From: Paracoccus sp. (in: a-proteobacteria)
GTDB lineage: Bacteria > Pseudomonadota > Alphaproteobacteria > Rhodobacterales > Rhodobacteraceae
Assembly (NCBI RefSeq): GCF_030604785.1
Contig: NZ_JAUVVF010000011.1
Coordinates: 1 to 64,000, forward strand
Direction: 5' to 3'
DNA length: 64,000 nucleotides
A program made the position numbers and the translations under genes. This document shows positions 28,706-39,561 of this stretch, in pieces (positions within the stretch are counted from its first letter, which is position 1; each line of letters begins with the position of its first letter). Under the pieces are notes generated by a model. That model was given only the letters and a program-made list of their open reading frames with translations, was not told the DNA's origin and searched no databases.

Positions 28706-29239
28706 ATGGCCGCAGCCAAGGCGCGCAAGGGCGCCCGGATCGTTGATCGCCCTGAATATGCCAGCAAGTTCGGCCCCTTGACCGGCCGCGCCGACAGCAC
28801 CGTGTCCGAGGCGGTCGCCGCGATGAAGGCGCGCAATTACGGCTGCATCGTGATCACCGATGCCGAGGACCGCGTCGAGGGGATCGTGACCGAGCGCGAC
28901 ATCATGTTCAAGCTGGTCGCGCATAACCTTGACCCGGACAGGGTGCGCCTGTCCGAGATAATGACCCGCGAGATCCGCACGGCGAAGGAAACCGACAACG
29001 TACTGGACTGGCTGCGGATCATGTCGAACGAACGGTTCCGCCGCCTGCCGGTCGTGGACGAGCAGGGGCGGCTGCAGGCGCTGCTGACACAGGGCGATTT
29101 CGTCAGCTACACATGGCCCGACCTGTTCTATCAGGCGGGCGGGCTGGCCAAGGCCACGATCCTCGGTCAGCTGCATCTGGTGGTGATCGGGTTTCTCGCC
29201 TTCGTGCTGGCGCTGGTCGCGCTGCTGACGCTTGGTTGA
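28706..29239 (+). CDS. CBS-domain pair protein with C-terminal TM segment
   Basis: From MAAAKARKG; MKARNYGCIVITDAEDRVEGIVTERDIMFKLV, MSNERFRRLPVVDEQGRLQALLTQGDFV; LVVIGFLAFVLALVALLTLG tail. Confidence 0.87.
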   Translation: MAAAKARKGARIVDRPEYASKFGPLTGRADSTVSEAVAAMKARNYGCIVITDAEDRVEGIVTERDIMFKLVAHNLDPDRVRLSEIMTREIRTAKETDNVLDWLRIMSNERFRRLPVVDEQGRLQALLTQGDFVSYTWPDLFYQAGGLAKATILGQLHLVVIGFLAFVLALVALLTLG

Positions 29240-29257
29240 GCGTTCGAGGGCAAAGGT

Positions 29258-29355
29258 GAGAGGCTGGACAACGACCCAAGCGGGGCTCGTTACGGCTGCT
29301 TCCTTCCGGACCTGACCGGGTTGGCGAGGCGCCTGCCCGCGCCAACCTCTCGGGG
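29258..29355 (-). ncRNA. ffs: Small bacterial SRP RNA (4.5S)
   Basis: Reverse strand contains GGTCAGGTCCGGAAGGAAGCAGCC core with pairing ends GAGAGGTTGG...CCAGCCTCTC. Confidence 0.94.
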
Positions 29356-29414
29356 GGAGAGATAGGACGAAACCGGGCGGGTTGCAACCCGTCACCGCGC
29401 GTTTCGCGGGCGGA

Positions 29415-31331
29415 TCACAGCAGGATGCGGATCAGGCGGAAGCCGTCGGGCGTCAGGCCGGCGCACTGGGCCGGGTGGGACAGGACCGCCTCGGGTTCGG
29501 CCAGGGGCGAGGTCGGCAGCAGGGCGCTGCTGCCCGGCTGCGCGACAAAGTGCCAGGCGGGCGTCTCGGACGGGGAGACATGGCGCCGTCTGCGGATATA
29601 GGCGCGCAGCACGTCCCGCGTCAGCAGCCCGCTCTTCATCAGGACGGGTCGGTCATGGACCAGCGGGCTGAACAGGCCGCAACTGGCCAGGCGATAGGTG
29701 TTGGTCGCCAGAACGAAGGGCGCCTCGGGGCGGATCGGGCGCCCGCGGAACGTCAGTGCCGTGATGCGACGCGATTGCGGATCGGCGAGGCTGCCATCGA
29801 CACGATAGCGCGCCGGGCGCGACAGGTCGATCTGCCAGCGGAGCCCGTCGATCATGTCGAACTGATAGGCCGGGAAGTCCGGGTCCAGCAGCGCGATGTC
29901 CCGGGCACCCGCCGGCACGCGTGCGAACAGGCTGGCCGAGCGTTCCAGCCATTCGGCGACATCCGCGCCGGTCAGCAGGATCGCCGCAATCCGGTTGGGA
30001 AAGGCGTAGAGCGCCGAGACATGGCGCAGGCTCAGCGCGCCGGGGGGGATGTGGGTGAAGTGATCCGGCCCCGCGCGGCCTCCGGCGCGAAAGGGGGCGG
30101 CGGCGGAAAGAATCGGCAGCGACTGCCAGGGCGTGCCGTCCAGCGCCTTGCGGACATGCCAGCGCTGCGCCTGACAGATCAGGCGCAGGCCAGCATCCTG
30201 TCCCAGCAGCGTGAACTGGCTGCTCAGCGTCACGGCCGAGCGCCCGATCCGGCCGCCCAGATGACGGCGCGTCGCGCGATGGGCACGCAGAAGCGGCTGC
30301 TGCATCTCTGGCAGCGAGGGCAGCGCAGGGTCGACCGACTCGCACCGGACCCTGAAGCCTGTCACGCACAGGCCCCGATCCGGGCCTTGGCCGAACGGCG
30401 TCAGTTCAAGGTCGATCAGTCCCAGATGCGAGCCGCCGAAGCCCGGCATGACCGCCGGCTTGCCCGCCAGCGTCCCGCGCTGCGGATCGATGCCGGGGCC
30501 GGGCCTGACATGCGGGCCGGGAAAGACCTCGTGCGTGTGGCCCGCGATCACGACGTCGATGCCGGGCAAAGCCGCCAGAGCGGTGGCGGCATGTTCCATC
30601 CGGGGCGAGGGCTCCAGCGGGCCGATGCCGCTATGGGCCAGCGCGATCACGATTTGGGCGCCCTCGGCGCGCATGGCGGGCAGGGCCGCGCGCGCGGTCT
30701 CGATGATGTCGTCGCAGGCGATGGCGCCGGTCAGGTCCTGGTCCCAATCCACCGTCTGGGGCGGCAGGAAGCCGATTACGCCGATCGTCACCTGATGCAG
30801 GGCGCCGTGCTGGTCCGCGATGGCGCGCCGCAGCATCGTCCAGCGCGCAGGACCGTTGCGCATCCGAAGATTGGCCGCCAGAACCGGAAACCGGGCCCGC
30901 GACAGGGCATTGCGCAGGCCCGCCAGACCATAGTTGAAATCGTGGTTGCCAAGCGCTGCGGCGTCATAGCCAAGCACGTTCATGGCGGCGATGGCGGGAT
31001 GAATCTCGGCGCGCGGGGCGCGCGCCGCCACGTCGCCCATGGGCGAGCCCTGCAGGAAATCGCCATTGTCCAGCAGCAGGCAGGCGGACGCCTCGGCGCG
31101 GCGCCGGGCGATCAGGCTTGCCGTCCGGGCCAGCCCCAGCCGCCGGCTGGGCGTGCCGGTCAGGTAATCATGGGGCAGCAGGTGCATATGCACGTCAGAG
31201 GTCGCAAGCACCCGCAGCGACAGGCGCGGCGTCTCGTCGGAGTGGTTCGGTCCGGGCGACGTCGCGGCCGAGCCCGGCCCGGCGGGAAGGGCGCCCCCCT
31301 GGGGGCCTGCGCTGTCGCTGCATCGATCCAT
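29415..31331 (-). CDS. 5'-nucleotidase/2',3'-cyclic phosphodiesterase-family metallophosphoesterase
   Basis: 638 aa from MDRCSDSAG; VLATSDVHMHLLPHDY, LLDNGDFLQGSPMGD, ALGNHDFNYGL, VIAGHTHEVF; C-terminal NTYRLAS. Confidence 0.87.
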   Translation of the reverse strand: MDRCSDSAGPQGGALPAGPGSAATSPGPNHSDETPRLSLRVLATSDVHMHLLPHDYLTGTPSRRLGLARTASLIARRRAEASACLLLDNGDFLQGSPMGDVAARAPRAEIHPAIAAMNVLGYDAAALGNHDFNYGLAGLRNALSRARFPVLAANLRMRNGPARWTMLRRAIADQHGALHQVTIGVIGFLPPQTVDWDQDLTGAIACDDIIETARAALPAMRAEGAQIVIALAHSGIGPLEPSPRMEHAATALAALPGIDVVIAGHTHEVFPGPHVRPGPGIDPQRGTLAGKPAVMPGFGGSHLGLIDLELTPFGQGPDRGLCVTGFRVRCESVDPALPSLPEMQQPLLRAHRATRRHLGGRIGRSAVTLSSQFTLLGQDAGLRLICQAQRWHVRKALDGTPWQSLPILSAAAPFRAGGRAGPDHFTHIPPGALSLRHVSALYAFPNRIAAILLTGADVAEWLERSASLFARVPAGARDIALLDPDFPAYQFDMIDGLRWQIDLSRPARYRVDGSLADPQSRRITALTFRGRPIRPEAPFVLATNTYRLASCGLFSPLVHDRPVLMKSGLLTRDVLRAYIRRRRHVSPSETPAWHFVAQPGSSALLPTSPLAEPEAVLSHPAQCAGLTPDGFRLIRILL

Positions 31332-31556
31332 GCCCTCATTAAGGCGAGGGTCTGGAAGAAAACAACCGGAGATTGAGCATGACCAAAGGGTTGGGCGCCA
31401 TCCGAGTGTCTTCGCTGCAACGCACCCGAACTGCCCGCCATGAGGCAAAGCGGCTCAAATCCTGCCGAGCCTGTTGAACCTCTGTCGTGAAATGGACTAT
31501 CCACGACAGGAGGCCGGAACGTCTCTGGCGTCGCCGTCACGATAAGCAGGCTGTTT

Positions 31557-32015
31557 ATGAAGTTCTCGACGCGAATCGATACCGATCTGGCTGCCGAGCA
31601 GCTTTTCGACATGGTGGGCGATTTCGACGCGCTCGAGCGGACGCTGATCGGACGCGGCGCAAGCGTCAAGCGCATCGACCCGGCGCAGGATCCGGGCATC
31701 ACCATGGGCTGGAAGATCGGTTTCGACTGGCGCGGCAAGGCCCGCAAGCTGCTTCTGGTGGTCAACCGCTTCGACCGTCCGGAACAGATCGCGATGGCCG
31801 GAAACTCGGATGCGCTGGACATCACGGTCAAGGCAACCTTCGTGGCGCTAAGCCGCACCAAGTCGCGCCTGATCTTTGAGACCGAGCTGAAGCCCCGCAA
31901 CATGCGGGCGCGGCTGATGATGCAGACCGCAAAGCTGGGCAAGGCGCAGCTGGACCGCCGCTATGCCCGCCGGATCGAGGAATATGTCCGCAGCGCGACC
32001 GGCGGGGCCGCCTGA
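31557..32015 (+). CDS. SRPBCC-family protein
   Basis: 152 aa; MKFSTRIDTDLAAEQLFDMVGDFDALERTLIGRG; START/polyketide-cyclase-like pattern. Confidence 0.75.
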   Translation: MKFSTRIDTDLAAEQLFDMVGDFDALERTLIGRGASVKRIDPAQDPGITMGWKIGFDWRGKARKLLLVVNRFDRPEQIAMAGNSDALDITVKATFVALSRTKSRLIFETELKPRNMRARLMMQTAKLGKAQLDRRYARRIEEYVRSATGGAA

Positions 32016-32034
32016 CCCCGCCCGCGACCCACGC

Positions 32035-32889
32035 CTATTCCGCGGGCATCCGCTGGCTTTCGCGCAGCGGATCGGCCGGATAGGTCCCCAGCAGCGTCAG
32101 CATCGAGGTGAAGTAGCCAAGCTCCTCCAGCGCGCGGCGGACATGGGCGTCGTCAGGATGCCCCTCGATATCGGCATAGAACTGGGTGGCGGTGAAGACC
32201 CCGTCCACCATGTAGCTTTCCAGCTTGGTCATGTTCACGCCGTTCGTGGCGAAGCCGCCCATCGCCTTGTAGAGCGCGGCGGGGATGTTGCGCACGCGGA
32301 AGACGAAGCTGGTCAGCATCTGCTCGGCCCGGCGGCTGTGGTCAGGGGCGGGGGCCATGATCAGGAAGCGCGTCGTGTTGTTCTGGCGGTCCTCGATCTG
32401 GTCGGCCAGCCGTTCCAGCCCGTAGATCTCGGCGGCCAGCGGTGCCGCCAGCGCGGCCAGCGACGGATCGCCGCGCCGGGCGACCTCGGCGGCCGATCCG
32501 GCCGTGTCGGCGCCGGTGATCGTGCGGATGCCGTGCTGGCGCAGGAAGCCCCGGCACTGGCCCAGCAGGACCGGATGGCTCATCGCCTCGCGCACCTGGT
32601 CCAGCGCCGTGCCGGGCAGGGCCAGCAGGCTGATGTGGACGCGCACGAAGGCCTCGTCGATGATGTGCAGCCCGGATTCCGGCAGCAGGTGGTGGATATC
32701 GGCCACCCGGCCATAGGTCGAGTTCTCGACCGGCAGCATCGCCAGATCGGCCTCGCCGCCGCGCACGGCCTCGATCACGTCCTCGAAGGTGCGGCAGGGC
32801 AGGACCTCCATTCCGGGCCGTGCGGCCTTGCACGCCTGATGGCTGTAGGCGCCCGGTTCCCCCTGGAAGGCGATGCGGTTGGTCAACAT
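32035..32889 (-). CDS. pheA: Prephenate dehydratase
   Basis: 284 aa; IAFQGEPGAYSHQAC, LPVENSTYGRVADIHHLL, ACT-domain LESYMVDGVFTATQFYADIEG. Confidence 0.94.
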   Translation of the reverse strand: MLTNRIAFQGEPGAYSHQACKAARPGMEVLPCRTFEDVIEAVRGGEADLAMLPVENSTYGRVADIHHLLPESGLHIIDEAFVRVHISLLALPGTALDQVREAMSHPVLLGQCRGFLRQHGIRTITGADTAGSAAEVARRGDPSLAALAAPLAAEIYGLERLADQIEDRQNNTTRFLIMAPAPDHSRRAEQMLTSFVFRVRNIPAALYKAMGGFATNGVNMTKLESYMVDGVFTATQFYADIEGHPDDAHVRRALEELGYFTSMLTLLGTYPADPLRESQRMPAE

Positions 32890-33010
32890 GACGCGGCCCC
32901 GAATGGTCGAAATTTGACTGTCCGGCGGTAACTATACCTTGATCCCCGAAAGCGAAAGCGGATAGATACGCCACGACTTGACGAGCTTACCAAGGCGGGG
33001 ACCGCACGCG

Positions 33011-33532
33011 ATGTTTGACACCATGACCCTGACCAAGGCAGCCGGCGGCTTTATCGGCGCCCTGCTTTTCCTGATGCTGGCGCTTTGGGGCGCCAGCGAG
33101 CTGTATCGCGTGGGTCACGACCACCACGGCGACGAGGAAGTCGCGCAGGCCTGGACGATCCCCGTGCCCGAAAGCGACGGCGCCGCCGAGGCCGAAGTGG
33201 TCGAGGTCGATTTCGAGGCGCTGATGGCTTCGGCCGATCTGGCCCAGGGCGAGCGTGAATGGGCCAAGTGCCGGTCCTGCCATCAGCTGAACGGCAGCGA
33301 TGGCGTCGGCCCGCACCTGAACGGCGTCGTGGGTCGCGACAAGGCCTCGGTCGCGGGCTTCAACTATTCCTCGGCCGCGCAAGGCATGCCCGGCGTGTGG
33401 GAGCCCGAGAACCTGTTCGACTTCCTCGCGAACCCGCGCGGCTACATGCCCGGCACCACGATGAGCTTCGCGGGGATCCGCGACGACCAGGCCCGCGCCA
33501 GCCTGATTGCCTTCCTGGCAAGCAATCCCTGA
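33011..33532 (+). CDS. cycM: Membrane-anchored c-type cytochrome (c552/CycM-like)
   Basis: From MFDTMTLTKAAGGFIGALLFLMLALWG TM anchor; CRSCHQLNG heme motif; GYMPGTTMSFAGI distal Met. Confidence 0.9.
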   Translation: MFDTMTLTKAAGGFIGALLFLMLALWGASELYRVGHDHHGDEEVAQAWTIPVPESDGAAEAEVVEVDFEALMASADLAQGEREWAKCRSCHQLNGSDGVGPHLNGVVGRDKASVAGFNYSSAAQGMPGVWEPENLFDFLANPRGYMPGTTMSFAGIRDDQARASLIAFLASNP

Positions 33533-33557
33533 TCGCGGCCTTTCGGCTGCACGTGAT

Positions 33558-33588
33558 GCGCGCGTCCTTCGGGGCGCGCGTTTTTCAT
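33558..33588 (+). terminator. Rho-independent terminator after cycM
   Basis: GCGCGCGTCC-TTCG-GGGCGCGCG stem with UUCG tetraloop followed by TTTTT. Confidence 0.8.
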
Positions 33589-33696
33589 TTTGTGCAAAGG
33601 GGTTGCGCGCAGGCACGGGGGACAGTGCTCACGAAAACGCGGCTTGATCGGCGGGGGTCTGCTGCCCTAGCCTCACCCTGCCCTCAGGAGAGTTCC

Positions 33697-35565
33697 ATGC
33701 GCCAGAAATCCCCGACCGCCGCCCTTCTGTCCGTGATGCTTGGCCTTGCCGTCACCGGCCCCGGCCTTGCGCAGCAGGACGACGAGGTGACGCGCGCGCA
33801 TGGAATCGCCATCTTCGACGAATTGCGCCTGCCGCCCGATTTCACGCATCTGTCTTATGTGAACCCGGATGCGCCCAAGGGCGGCGAGATGTCGCAGGCG
33901 ATCCCGAACGCGACGGGCTTCGACAATTACAATCCCTTCACCTTTCGCGGGCGGGCGGCGGCCCTGTCCTCGATCATGCTGGAATCCATCCTCACCGGCA
34001 CCGCCGACGAGATCGGCGCCGCCTATTGCCTGCTGTGCGAAAGCCTCGAATATCCCGAAAGCCGCGACTGGGTGATCTTCAACCTGCGCCCCGAGGCGCG
34101 TTTCAGCGACGGCACGCCCCTGACAGCCCATGACGTGCTGTTCAGCTACGAGACGCTGCGCGACCAGGGCCTGTCCAGCTTTCGCATGGTGCTGGCCCAG
34201 CAGGTCGCCGGCGCCGAGGTGCTGGACGATCACCGCATCCGCTTCGACTTCACCCCCGACTTTCCGCGCCGCGACCTGATCCAGTCGGTCGGCGGCCTGC
34301 CGGTCTTCAGCCGCGCCGATTTCGAGGCCAATGACCGCAATCTGGAACAGCCCTCGCAGGTGCCCTTCGTCGGATCCGGGCCGTACCGGTTCGACCGCGC
34401 CGACACGAACCGCTTCGTCGCCTATCGCCGCGATCCCGATTACTGGGGCGCCGATCTGCCGATCAATCGCGGAAGGCACAATTTCGACGTGATCCGCTAT
34501 GAGTATTTCTCGGATTACGACGCCGCTTTCGAGGCGTTCAAGGCCGGCGTCTACCATTTCCGGCGCGAGGTCAGCAGCCGCAGCTGGGCAACGGGCTACG
34601 ATTTCCCCGCGATCAACAATGGCTGGGTCCTGCAGGAGACGCTGCCCGACGGAACGGTCGCCTCGGGTCAGGCCTGGGTGCTGAACCTGCGCCGCCCGAA
34701 CTGGCAGGACCCGCGCGTTCGGCAGGCGATCGGGCTGATGTTCAACTTCGAATGGTCGAACCAGGCGCTGTTCTTCGGCCTTTACGAGCGGGTCGAGAGC
34801 TTCTGGGACAACAGCGATCTCAAGGCGATGGGCGCCCCCTCGCAGGCTGAACTGGCCCTCTTGGAGCCTCTGGCGGGCGATCTGCCCGAGGGGATCCTGA
34901 CCGAGGATGCCGTGACCGCCCCCGTCAGCGGCGAACGCCAGCTTGACCGCGGCAATCTGCGCCGCGCGGCAGCCCTGCTGGACGAGGCGGGCTGGACGAC
35001 CGGCGCCGACGGGATGCGCCGCAACGAGGCCGGGCAGGTCCTGCGGCTCGAGATCCTGAACGACAGCCAGACCTTCGACCGCGTGATCAACCCCTTCGTC
35101 GAGAACCTGCGTGCCCTGGGCATCGACGCCCGCAACAGCCGTGTGGACAATGCCGAATACGAGAACCGCAAGCGCAGTTTCGATTTCGACATGATCGGCG
35201 GGCATCTGGGCCAGTCGGAAATTCCCGGCTCGGGGTTGCAGCAATATTTCGGCTCGGCCGCAGTGGGCGACGCCTTCAACGTGGCGGGCGTGGCCAATCC
35301 CGCCATCGACCGCCTGATCGCCCATGTCGAGGCCGCTTCGACCCGCGAGGAGCTTGTTCCCGCTGTCCATGCGCTGGACCGCGCGCTGCGCAGCCTGCAT
35401 TTCTGGGTGCCGCAATGGTTCAACCCGAACCATCTGGTCGCCTATTACGATCTGTATGGCAGGCCCGCCGAATTGCCGCCCTATGCGCTTGGCGAGATGG
35501 ATTTCTGGTGGTTCGACGAGACCAAGGCCCAGGCGCTGCGCGCGGCGGGGGCGATCCGGCGCTAG
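33697..35565 (+). CDS. yejA: Oligopeptide/microcin C-type ABC transporter substrate-binding protein
   Basis: From MRQKSPTAALLSVMLGLAVTGPGLAQ signal peptide; HGIAIFDELRLPPDFTHLSYVNPDAPKGG; followed by yejBEF. Confidence 0.9.
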   Translation: MRQKSPTAALLSVMLGLAVTGPGLAQQDDEVTRAHGIAIFDELRLPPDFTHLSYVNPDAPKGGEMSQAIPNATGFDNYNPFTFRGRAAALSSIMLESILTGTADEIGAAYCLLCESLEYPESRDWVIFNLRPEARFSDGTPLTAHDVLFSYETLRDQGLSSFRMVLAQQVAGAEVLDDHRIRFDFTPDFPRRDLIQSVGGLPVFSRADFEANDRNLEQPSQVPFVGSGPYRFDRADTNRFVAYRRDPDYWGADLPINRGRHNFDVIRYEYFSDYDAAFEAFKAGVYHFRREVSSRSWATGYDFPAINNGWVLQETLPDGTVASGQAWVLNLRRPNWQDPRVRQAIGLMFNFEWSNQALFFGLYERVESFWDNSDLKAMGAPSQAELALLEPLAGDLPEGILTEDAVTAPVSGERQLDRGNLRRAAALLDEAGWTTGADGMRRNEAGQVLRLEILNDSQTFDRVINPFVENLRALGIDARNSRVDNAEYENRKRSFDFDMIGGHLGQSEIPGSGLQQYFGSAAVGDAFNVAGVANPAIDRLIAHVEAASTREELVPAVHALDRALRSLHFWVPQWFNPNHLVAYYDLYGRPAELPPYALGEMDFWWFDETKAQALRAAGAIRR

Positions 35566-35660
35566 GGCAATGCGCTTGATTTCCGGGGACGGAAGACCGA
35601 CAAGGCGGATCAACCAGACGACCCGCCAAGGGGTCGCGGCCTGAAAAGGGGCAGGGAAAG

Positions 35661-36737
35661 ATGGGCGCCTATATCCTGCGGCGTTTGCTGCTGATCATCC
35701 CGACCTTGTTCGGGATCATGCTGGTCAACTTCACGCTGACCCAGTTCGTGCCGGGCGGCCCGATCGAACAGATCGCCGCCCAGATCCAGGGCGAGGGCGA
35801 CGTCTTCCGCAACATCTCGGGCGGGGGCGCCGAGGCGGGCCAGCAGGCGCCCTCGGGCTACGAGGGCGCGCGGGGCCTTCCGCCCGAATTCATCGCCCAG
35901 CTGGAACGCGAATTCGGTTTCGACAAGCCGCCGGTCGAACGCTTCTTCCAGATGCTGTGGAACTACCTGCGCTTTGATTTCGGCACGTCCTGGTTCCGGT
36001 CGATCAGCGTCGTGGATCTGGTGGTCGAGAAGATGCCCGTCTCGATCACGCTTGGCCTCTGGTCCACGCTGATCGCCTATATCATCTCGATCCCGCTCGG
36101 CATCCGCAAGGCGGTGCGCGACGGCACGCGGTTCGACACCTGGACCTCGGGCATCATCATCATGGCCTATGCGATCCCGGCCTTCCTGTTCGCGGTGCTG
36201 CTGATGGTGCTGTTCGCGGGCGGCAGCTACTGGCAGATCTTTCCCCTGCGCGGCCTGACCAGCGAGAATTTCGCCGACCTCACGCTCTGGGGCAAGATCA
36301 AGGATTACGCTTGGCACGCCACGCTGCCCGTCGCCGCCGCCACGATCAGCAGCTTCGCGACGCTGACGCTGCTGACCAAGAACAGCTTTCTGGACGAGAT
36401 CAACAAGCAGTATGTCATCACCGCCCGCGCCAAGGGTCTGACCGAGGGCCGCGTGCTCTACGGCCACGTCTTCCGCAACGCGATGCTGATCGTGATTGCG
36501 GGCTTTCCGGCCATGTTTCTGGGCGTCTTCTTCGGTTCGTCGATCCTGATCGAGACGATCTTCTCGCTGGACGGTCTGGGACGCTTGGGCTTCGAGGCCG
36601 CCGTGCAGCGCGATTATCCGGTGATCTTCGGCACGCTCTATGTCTTTGGCCTGATGAGCCTTGTCGTCGGCATCCTGTCCGACCTGATGTATGTCTTCGT
36701 CGATCCCCGCATCGACTTTGAGAAGAGGGCGGGCTGA
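35661..36737 (+). CDS. yejB: Peptide ABC transporter permease
   Basis: 358 aa; [37 protein letters not shown]; start of yejE overlaps stop. Confidence 0.92.
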   Translation: MGAYILRRLLLIIPTLFGIMLVNFTLTQFVPGGPIEQIAAQIQGEGDVFRNISGGGAEAGQQAPSGYEGARGLPPEFIAQLEREFGFDKPPVERFFQMLWNYLRFDFGTSWFRSISVVDLVVEKMPVSITLGLWSTLIAYIISIPLGIRKAVRDGTRFDTWTSGIIIMAYAIPAFLFAVLLMVLFAGGSYWQIFPLRGLTSENFADLTLWGKIKDYAWHATLPVAAATISSFATLTLLTKNSFLDEINKQYVITARAKGLTEGRVLYGHVFRNAMLIVIAGFPAMFLGVFFGSSILIETIFSLDGLGRLGFEAAVQRDYPVIFGTLYVFGLMSLVVGILSDLMYVFVDPRIDFEKRAG

Positions 36738-37840
36738 TGGCCATGTCCGAACTGAACCGCCGCCGCTGGCGCAATTTCCGCAACAACGGGCGGGCCTTCT
36801 GGTCGCTGGTGATCTTCTCGGTCCTGTTCGTGGTGGCGATGCTGGCCGAGATCGTGGCCAATGACAAACCAATCGTCGTGCGCTTCCAAGGCGAGCTTTA
36901 CTGGCCCGCCTACCAGTTCTACCCCGAGACCGCCTTCGGCGGCGATTTCGGCACCGAGGCCGTCTATCGCGAGGCCGAGGTCCAGTGCCTCATCGTCTCG
37001 GGCGGGCGCGAGGATTGCTGGGACGACCCCGAGGGCTTCATGGCCGATGTCCGCGCGGGCCTGACCGATGTGCCCGCGGCCGAGCAGGGCTGGATGATTT
37101 GGCCGCCGATCCCCTATCACTACCGCACGATCAACAATGTCGGCACCGCGCCAAGCGCGCCGGATGCGAACCACTGGCTGGGCACGGATGACACCGCGCG
37201 CGACGTGACGGCGCGGGTGATCTACGGGTTCCGGACCTCGATCCTGTTCACTCTGATCGTGACGGTCATCGCCTCGACCATCGGCATCGCGGCCGGGGCG
37301 ATCCAGGGATATTTCGGCGGGCGGACCGATCTGGTCTTTCAGCGCATCCTGGAAATCTGGGCCTCGACGCCGGGTCTTTACGTCATCATCATCCTGTTCG
37401 CGATCCTCGGGCGAAGTTTCTGGCTGCTGGTCTTCGTGACGATCCTCTTCGGCTGGCCCGCGCTGGTCGGCGTCGTCCGGGCCGAGTTCCTGCGGGCGCG
37501 CAACTTCGAATATGTCCGCGCCGCCCGCGCGCTGGGGGTCAGCGACCGCAAGATCATGTTCCGCCACATCCTGCCCAACGCGATGGTCGCCACCTTGACC
37601 ATGCTGCCCTTCGTCGTGACCGGCACGATCAGCGGGCTGGCGGCGCTGGACTACCTGGGCTACGGGCTGCCCGCAGGCTCGGCCTCGCTTGGCGAGATGG
37701 CGCTGCAGGCCAAGCAGAACCTGCAGGCGCCCTGGCTGGCCTTCACGGCCTTCTTCACCTTTGCTATCATGCTGTCGCTGCTGGTCTTCATCTTCGAGGG
37801 CATCCGCGACGCGTTCGATCCGCGAAAGACCTTCCGATGA
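36737..37840 (+). CDS. yejE: Peptide ABC transporter permease
   Basis: 367 aa; LNRRRWRNFRNNGRAFWSLVIF; WLGTDDTARDVTARVIYGFRTSI. Confidence 0.92.
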   Translation: MAMSELNRRRWRNFRNNGRAFWSLVIFSVLFVVAMLAEIVANDKPIVVRFQGELYWPAYQFYPETAFGGDFGTEAVYREAEVQCLIVSGGREDCWDDPEGFMADVRAGLTDVPAAEQGWMIWPPIPYHYRTINNVGTAPSAPDANHWLGTDDTARDVTARVIYGFRTSILFTLIVTVIASTIGIAAGAIQGYFGGRTDLVFQRILEIWASTPGLYVIIILFAILGRSFWLLVFVTILFGWPALVGVVRAEFLRARNFEYVRAARALGVSDRKIMFRHILPNAMVATLTMLPFVVTGTISGLAALDYLGYGLPAGSASLGEMALQAKQNLQAPWLAFTAFFTFAIMLSLLVFIFEGIRDAFDPRKTFR

Positions 37841-39561
37841 GCCAGCCGCCCCTCCGCCCGCATCCGGTTCCGGGCGCGCCCGCGGGCGCCCCCCTGCCGC
37901 TTGAGGAACGCCATGGCGGCACGATCCCCGGCGCACCCCGGACCGAGGCAAGGCCCGCCCCCGCTTCGGATGCGGTCCTGTCGGTCAGCGATCTTCGCAT
38001 CGGCTTTCGATCCGAGGGCCGCGTCCATCAGGCCGTGCGCGGCGTCAGTTTCCAGATCGCGCGGGGCGAGACCGTCGCCATCGTGGGCGAATCCGGGTCG
38101 GGCAAGTCGGTGACGGCGCTGTCGACCGTGCAGCTTCTGGGCGCCTCGGCGCTGGTCGAGGGATCGGTGAAATATGCGGGCCGCGAATTGGTGGGCGCGC
38201 CGGAAAAGCTGCTGCGCCAGATCAGGGGCAATGACATTAGCTTTATCTTCCAAGAGCCGATGACCTCGCTCAACCCGCTGCACACGCTGGAAAAGCAGCT
38301 GGCCGAAAGCCTGGCCCTGCATCAGGGCCTGACCGGTGCTGCGGCGCGGGCGCGGATCGTCGAGCTTTTGACCCGCGTGGGCATCCGCGACCCGGAAAGC
38401 CGGCTGGCCGATTATCCGCACCAATTGTCTGGCGGGCAGCGCCAGCGGGTGATGATCGCCATGGCCCTGGCCAACGGCCCCGAATTGCTGATCGCGGACG
38501 AGCCCACGACCGCGCTGGACGTGACCATTCAGGCGCAGATCCTTGACCTTCTGGCGGAACTCAAGGCGGCCGAGGGGCTGTCTATGCTGTTCATCAGCCA
38601 TGATCTGGGCATCGTGCGCCGCATCGCCGACCGGGTCTGCGTGATGAAGGACGGCGAGATCGTCGAGCAGGGCCCGGTCGAGGCGATCTTTGCCGATCCG
38701 CAGCACCCCTACACGCAGAAGCTGCTGGCCGCCGCGCCTCAGGGCCTGGCCGAACCGATCCCCGCAGACGCGCCGGTTCTGGTCGAGACGCGCGATCTGC
38801 GGGTCTGGTTTCCGATCCAGCGGGGGCTTCTGCGCCGCACGGTCGGGCATGTGAAGGCCGTGAACGCCGCCAGCCTGACCCTGCGCGCGGGCGAGACGCT
38901 TGGCATCGTGGGCGAATCGGGCAGCGGCAAGACCACGCTGGCACTGGCGGTGATGCGGCTGATCGAAAGCCAGGGGCCGATCCTGTATATGGGGCAGGAC
39001 ATTTCGCGATGGGGCGGCAAGCAGTTGCGCCGCCTGCGCCGCGACATGCAGATCGTCTTTCAGGACCCCTATGGCAGCCTGTCGCCCCGCATGACGGTCG
39101 AACAGATCATCGCCGAGGGCCTGGGCGTCCACGGGGTCGAGCCGGGCCGTGACCGCCGCCAGATGGTGGCCGAGATCATGGCCGAGGTGGGGCTGAACCC
39201 CGATCTGATGCACCGCTATCCGCATGAATTCAGCGGCGGCCAGCGCCAGCGCATCGCCATTGCCCGCGCGATGATCCTGCGCCCCAAGGTCGTGGTGCTG
39301 GACGAGCCGACCAGCGCGCTGGACATGACGGTGCAGGTCCAGATCGTGCAGCTTCTGCGCGGGCTTCAGCGCAAATACGGGCTGGCCTTTCTGTTCATCA
39401 GCCACGATCTGCGCGTGGTGCGCGCCATGTCGCACAAGATCATGGTCATGCGCGCCGGCGATGTGGTCGAGCAGGGCGACACCGCGCAGATCTACGATTC
39501 CCCGCGCGAGGATTACACCCGCGCGCTTCTGGCCGCCGCCTTTCCCGTCGCGGCGGAATGA
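37837..39561 (+). CDS. yejF: Peptide ABC transporter ATP-binding protein (duplicated ABC)
   Basis: 574 aa; two Walker A ([16 protein letters not shown]) and two [16 protein letters not shown] signatures. Confidence 0.93.
   Translation: MSQPPLRPHPVPGAPAGAPLPLEERHGGTIPGAPRTEARPAPASDAVLSVSDLRIGFRSEGRVHQAVRGVSFQIARGETVAIVGESGSGKSVTALSTVQLLGASALVEGSVKYAGRELVGAPEKLLRQIRGNDISFIFQEPMTSLNPLHTLEKQLAESLALHQGLTGAAARARIVELLTRVGIRDPESRLADYPHQLSGGQRQRVMIAMALANGPELLIADEPTTALDVTIQAQILDLLAELKAAEGLSMLFISHDLGIVRRIADRVCVMKDGEIVEQGPVEAIFADPQHPYTQKLLAAAPQGLAEPIPADAPVLVETRDLRVWFPIQRGLLRRTVGHVKAVNAASLTLRAGETLGIVGESGSGKTTLALAVMRLIESQGPILYMGQDISRWGGKQLRRLRRDMQIVFQDPYGSLSPRMTVEQIIAEGLGVHGVEPGRDRRQMVAEIMAEVGLNPDLMHRYPHEFSGGQRQRIAIARAMILRPKVVVLDEPTSALDMTVQVQIVQLLRGLQRKYGLAFLFISHDLRVVRAMSHKIMVMRAGDVVEQGDTAQIYDSPREDYTRALLAAAFPVAAE

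Noticed and set aside
29382-31376. 664-aa ORF on + strand
   Set aside because: Antisense to the metallophosphoesterase gene with clear motifs; artefact.
33673-35613. 646-aa ORF on - strand
   Set aside because: Antisense to yejA; no motif.
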